Program-made: the position numbers and the translations under genes
Shown: piece by piece, positions 62,601 through 64,000 of the stretch
How positions within the stretch are numbered: position 1 is the first letter of the stretch
Layout of the letters: every line of letters begins with the position of its first letter
NCBI GenBank assembly: GCA_905116865.2
Contig: CAJHNH020000793.1
Location: forward strand, 62,001 to 126,000
DNA length: 64,000 bases
Direction: 5' to 3'
From: Candidula unifasciata
Taxonomy: Eukaryota; Mollusca; Gastropoda; Stylommatophora; Geomitridae
Notes under the pieces: generated by a model
The model's input: only the letters and a program-made list of their open reading frames with translations
Database searches by the model: none
Told to the model about the DNA's origin: nothing

Positions 62601-63940
62601 CATTCACGTAAAGAATTCATAGACAACATTCATCTAGAGAATTCACAAACAGCATTCACATAGAGAATTCACAAACAGCATTCATCTAGAGAATTCACAA
62701 ATAGCATTCACATAGAGAATTTACAAACGGCATTCACGTAGAGAATTCACAAACAGCATTCACATAGAGAATTCACAAACCAGCATTCACTTAGAGAATT
62801 CACAAACAGCATTCATCTAGAGAATTCACAAAGAGCATTCACATAGAAAATTCACAAACAGCATTCACATAGAGAATCCACAAACAACATTCACATAGAC
62901 AATTTACAAACAGCATTCACATAGACAATTCACAAACAGCATTCACATAGAGAATTCACAAAGAGCATTCACCTAGACAATTAACAAACAGCATTCACAT
63001 AGACAATTCACAAACAGCATTCACATAGAGAATTCACAAACAGCATTCACATAGACAATTCACAAACAGCATTCACATAGAGAATTTGCAAACAGCATTC
63101 ACATAGACAATTCACAAAAAGCATATTTAATTTATGACTGCTTTTGATTGATTCTGTGATTGGTTGTGTTTACAGAAACACCGAGACACTCTGAGAGATG
63201 AGAATGATGGCGTGCTACCTCCACAGTTGAAAGATATTTTTGTTTCCCTTCAGCTTCATAGTAAGAGAAGGTCACTGTCTACAATCCCCTCGTTGGTTGG
63301 TGATCTCAGTTTACTCAAGAGCCAGTTGGCCAAGGCAGATGCTAACGGGAACATCAGTAGTTCTGAGGAGGAGGAAGCTTCCGGAGATGAGACAGTCCAG
63401 GTTGCTGGAGTTCAAGGACAAGACACAATAGAAGAAGATGGTCCAGTTCAGAAAACACCGAGAAAGAGAAAACCCCAGAAGAAAGCAAAGGAGAAGTCAA
63501 CAGAAAGCCTGAAAAATTTAGCAAAGAAGCAGAAGGCAGTTGTCAATTCAGGTTCTAAAATTAAAAACCTGAAGCCAAAAACTGTAAAAACAGGCAGCAC
63601 TAAAAAAACAAAGACAATAAAGGTATTAAAGGATGTTAAGATTGTGCAGAAAGGCACAAAAAATGTAGCTCCAAACAAAACAAAAGCAAACAAAATGCCT
63701 GTCAGTAAACAAAGTGTGTCAAATTCAAGTGTGAAAAAGCAGGGTTTAAAAGGACAGGATAAGACAGCAAAAGCAACATCAAAAAAGATTCCAAATAAAA
63801 GCAAGAATCTAAAAGCAGCAGCAACAGTTTTAGCCGTGTCAAAGAAAAATATTAAAGCAAATGCCAAATCTGTGAATGTTTTAGCAGCTCCACAAAAGAA
63901 AAACAAAAAGCCAGGAAAGTTAGTATCTAATCAGAGCTGA
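52545..63940 (+). CDS. VWA-domain protein with lysine-rich tail, 4 coding exons, complete
   Basis: Exons 52545-53691, 57358-57617, 60607-60801 and 63176-63940 join in phase to 788 codons. The start is the first ATG after an in-frame TAG at 52524. Residues 1-285 are Ser/Pro/Lys-rich and look disordered, with a basic GRQRKAPAWLASYV patch at 52-65. Residues about 289-535 read as a von Willebrand A domain of the type found in ciliate, Dictyostelium and invertebrate VWA proteins: strand VVICISTSGAM, RVGVLAH, VVMIGRG, GIHVFTIQ, and an FFRRVAETTNGLHIRL end. The MIDAS DxSxS is changed to STSGA, so metal binding is doubtful. Residues about 590-605 are an acidic Ser/Glu cluster. The last 150 residues are about one-third lysine with a TPRKRKPQKK nuclear-localisation-like stretch. 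Function is unknown; a nuclear scaffolding or nucleic-acid-associated role is inference from composition. Confidence 0.88.
53845..53948 (+). mobile_element. RNase H-type LINE, extreme 3' end
   Basis: TCATTGGCTGCTGAAGAAGG, CACATGTGGGAATGTCCAGA, GTGCAGTGATGTCAGGTC: LHWLLKKGTEHMWECPECSD in frame. In intron 1 of the VWA gene, about 150 bp from the donor. Confidence 0.65.
53999..54258 (+). mobile_element. SINE A, diverged
   Basis: CCCATGTGGGTTCTGGGACC head, AACAGTCTGCATACTGAC, AGACATGGATGAACAACC, CTAGAGTTTACAG, then AGAAGAAGAA. In intron 1 of the VWA gene. Confidence 0.75.
54680..54850 (+). mobile_element. LINE 3'-end fragment (WIGHVLGM type), decayed
   Basis: GAGGATGGTGGATTGGACAC (RWWIGH), GCTGAACTCAAAGCTACGCG, GTGCCTCTGGGCGTGATAGG (VPLGVIG). 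Same lineage as 27535-27785, opposite orientation. Confidence 0.55.
54855..54943. repeat. Tandem duplication of ~45 bp
   Basis: Two identical copies containing GATTTAATGAGATCATTGTA and CAGTTGCTTAGAGTGAGGTG. Recent, at the end of a LINE remnant. Confidence 0.9.
55167..55258. repeat. Near-perfect 92-bp palindrome
   Basis: 45-base arms with three mismatches around a one-base centre near 55212. The arms read AGTGTCAGAAAGAAT... and end GAGTTTAGGTT; the other side is the inverse. It has no similarity to the other repeats here. It lies in intron 1 of the VWA gene and would form an extended hairpin in RNA. Confidence 0.85.
55675..55950 (-). mobile_element. SINE B copy with tRNA-like head
   Basis: On the minus strand the right end reads GGTTTAGCAGCTAGAGGCTT (A-box-like) and GGGTTTGGGTCCTAGCGGAG (B-box-like), then an A run, then the GGCTGACCC-type body that matches 23285-23475. 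A head of this kind is common in molluscan SINEs. Confidence 0.65.
56148..57097 (-). mobile_element. Internally deleted RTE LINE with its own target duplication
   Basis: The left 280 bases match the 3' terminal part of the 14694-17673 element (counterpart about 14700-15000) and the right 650 bases match its 5' part (about 16860-17673). The whole reverse transcriptase core is missing; the junction is near 56430. Both element ends agree with those of the long copy, and AAAGTGACTT flanks it on both sides (56138-56147, 57098-57107). Lies in intron 1 of the VWA gene, antisense. Confidence 0.85.
57112..57205. repeat. Direct duplication of ~56 bp
   Basis: ATAAGATACTTGTCATGTCC and AAAATGGAGTTCC occur twice, right after the deleted RTE copy in VWA intron 1. 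Confidence 0.85.
57358..57617 (+). CDS. VWA protein exon 2: middle of the VWA domain
   Basis: Acceptor TTCTTGTAG (57357), donor GTAGTG at 57618. The first two bases complete a Glu codon; it ends in phase 0. It includes the helix EMALWKLQRCMSW, strand RTVVMIGRGRPNR and VIDWELEAKLLAQM. In related VWAs the strand is followed by DAPPH; here it is GRGRPN. Confidence 0.9.
57648..57705 (-). mobile_element. SINE A, 3'-end fragment
   Basis: Reversed tail (CTTCTTCTTC), then GTTCATCAGCTGTAAACTTC and GAAAGTTCTGGTTGTT. The remainder is missing. Confidence 0.6.
57772..59116 (-). mobile_element. 1.35-kb poly(A)-ended retroelement of unknown class, copy 1
   Basis: Starts on the + strand with a T run (poly(A) on the minus strand) and ends GCGCCACA. 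Exactly flanked by CATTCCAGGTAAT at 57759-57771 and 59117-59129, a 13-bp target duplication typical of target-primed reverse transcription. The last ~180 bases of its 3' end are a divergent version of the 3' part of the common SINE A family. Internally it has three ~77-bp subrepeats rich in CpG (58509-58740). A minus-strand ORF of 179 codons (58324-57785) is partly shared with copy 2, but I recognise no domain. Lies in a VWA-gene intron. Confidence 0.75.
59285..59700 (-). mobile_element. LINE RT C-terminal remnant
   Basis: Minus strand: MWTLTSSNECKIVTIEMKCL, RRAAEVSRNNRIRNHEIRQM, LGIKPVITGHQRTTNKVVWT, TNK..W (usually RWYGH). Same domain as 46090-46770 but another lineage. In the VWA-gene intron next to the 1.35-kb element. 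Confidence 0.65.
60087..60483 (-). mobile_element. SINE F, tRNA-derived, reversed full-length copy
   Basis: Flanked by ATATATCAATACA at 60074-60086 and 60484-60496, a 13-bp target duplication. Homologous to 3937-4339 in opposite orientation from the CAAACCTC end to the GGGGGAAGCTGCGTGG head. The B-box region reads ATTGAATCCCTGG on the minus strand. It ends about 120 bp before VWA exon 3. Confidence 0.8.
60607..60801 (+). CDS. VWA protein exon 3: C-terminal part of the VWA domain
   Basis: Acceptor CCATCAG (60606), donor GTAGGC at 60802; 65 codons in phase 0. It encodes GIHVFTIQASSAK, an acidic EEDEDE linker, FFRRVAETTNGLHIRLTEAS and the terminal helix VDIIVGVCCAC. This order (strand, linker, TNG/TGG element, LS.F helix) is the C-terminal signature of the VWA group named for the whole gene. 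Confidence 0.9.
60893..60990. repeat. Tandem array, 26-bp unit, left piece
   Basis: Units of ATTCACATAGAGAATTCACA plus AACAGC. The array is cut at 60990 by the 1.29-kb element and continues at 62284. Confidence 0.9.
60991..62283 (-). mobile_element. 1.29-kb poly(A)-ended retroelement of unknown class, copy 2
   Basis: Very similar to 57772-59116 over its whole length, same orientation, same ends. Flanked by AACAAATGGCATT (60978-60990 and 62284-62296). It splits a 26-bp tandem array, which resumes at its right edge. Differences from copy 1: two rather than three ~80-bp subrepeats, about 40 extra bases near 61537-61578, and small indels that break the minus-strand ORF. Lies in the last intron of the VWA gene. 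Confidence 0.75.
62284..63120. repeat. Tandem array, 26-bp unit, right piece
   Basis: About 32 units of the same sequence as 60893-60990, with ACATAGACAATTC variants to the right. Ends 55 bp before the acceptor of VWA exon 4. Confidence 0.95.
63176..63940 (+). CDS. VWA protein exon 4: lysine-rich C-terminal tail
   Basis: Acceptor GTTTACAG (63175), about 55 bases after the end of a 26-bp tandem array. 254 codons, stop TGA at 63938-63940. It begins KHRDTLRDENDG, has SSSEEEEASGDE (casein-kinase-2-like sites) and TPRKRKPQKKAKEK, then about 150 residues of low-complexity Lys/Ser/Asn/Ala with several KK and KxKK groups. No polyadenylation hexamer is visible before the window ends. Confidence 0.92.
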   Translation, partial: KHRDTLRDENDGVLPPQLKDIFVSLQLHSKRRSLSTIPSLVGDLSLLKSQLAKADANGNISSSEEEEASGDETVQVAGVQGQDTIEEDGPVQKTPRKRKPQKKAKEKSTESLKNLAKKQKAVVNSGSKIKNLKPKTVKTGSTKKTKTIKVLKDVKIVQKGTKNVAPNKTKANKMPVSKQSVSNSSVKKQGLKGQDKTAKATSKKIPNKSKNLKAAATVLAVSKKNIKANAKSVNVLAAPQKKNKKPGKLVSNQS

Positions 63941-64000
63941 AGTTTCAACATGTTGTAGAAGATACACTTACATAAGAAATTGTTGAAGAAACAAAATTCA

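Overview
This is an animal (invertebrate) genome window, most likely a mollusc. The signs are GT-AG introns of 0.6 to 4.6 kb, abundant short tandem arrays, several tRNA-derived SINE families, RTE-type LINEs and RNase H-bearing LINE 3' ends of a kind common in gastropods. The assignment is inference from repeat content and intron structure; nothing in the window names a species.

Two protein-coding genes, both on the + strand, can be assembled with matching splice phases. Gene 1 (2772-29274) is the 3' part of a senataxin/Sen1-like superfamily 1B RNA/DNA helicase. Eleven exons join into an uninterrupted 428-codon reading frame that carries motif II (split across an intron), the GDTEQLPAT segment, QYRM, VDSFQGQ and NVALTRAR, and ends at a stop with a polyadenylation signal about 400 bases downstream. 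The P-loop exons lie left of the window. Gene 2 (52545-63940) is a complete four-exon gene for a 788-residue protein with a disordered N-terminal half, a divergent von Willebrand factor A domain that has lost the first MIDAS aspartate, and a lysine-rich tail that looks nuclear or nucleic-acid-binding.

Everything else is intronic or intergenic repeat. The first gene's introns hold 16-52 bp tandem arrays, SINE copies and a nearly intact antisense RTE retrotransposon (14694-17673) bounded by a 12-bp target-site duplication. From 29.7 to 52.5 kb I find no gene: the stretch contains a hAT-like MITE, LINE 3' fragments on both strands, microsatellites, a 1.3-kb satellite-like array of 44-bp units and long G tracts. 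The second gene's introns carry an internally deleted RTE copy, a near-perfect palindrome, and two copies of a 1.3-kb poly(A)-ended element that I cannot assign to a known class.

There is no operon-like or defence-type system. The most noteworthy items are the twin 1.3-kb elements that share their 3' end with the dominant SINE, a SINE-interrupted fold-back repeat (26245-26950), an insertion with a 46-bp target duplication just upstream of a helicase exon, a tandem array that appears to have grown inside a LINE copy, and the MIDAS-degenerate VWA protein.
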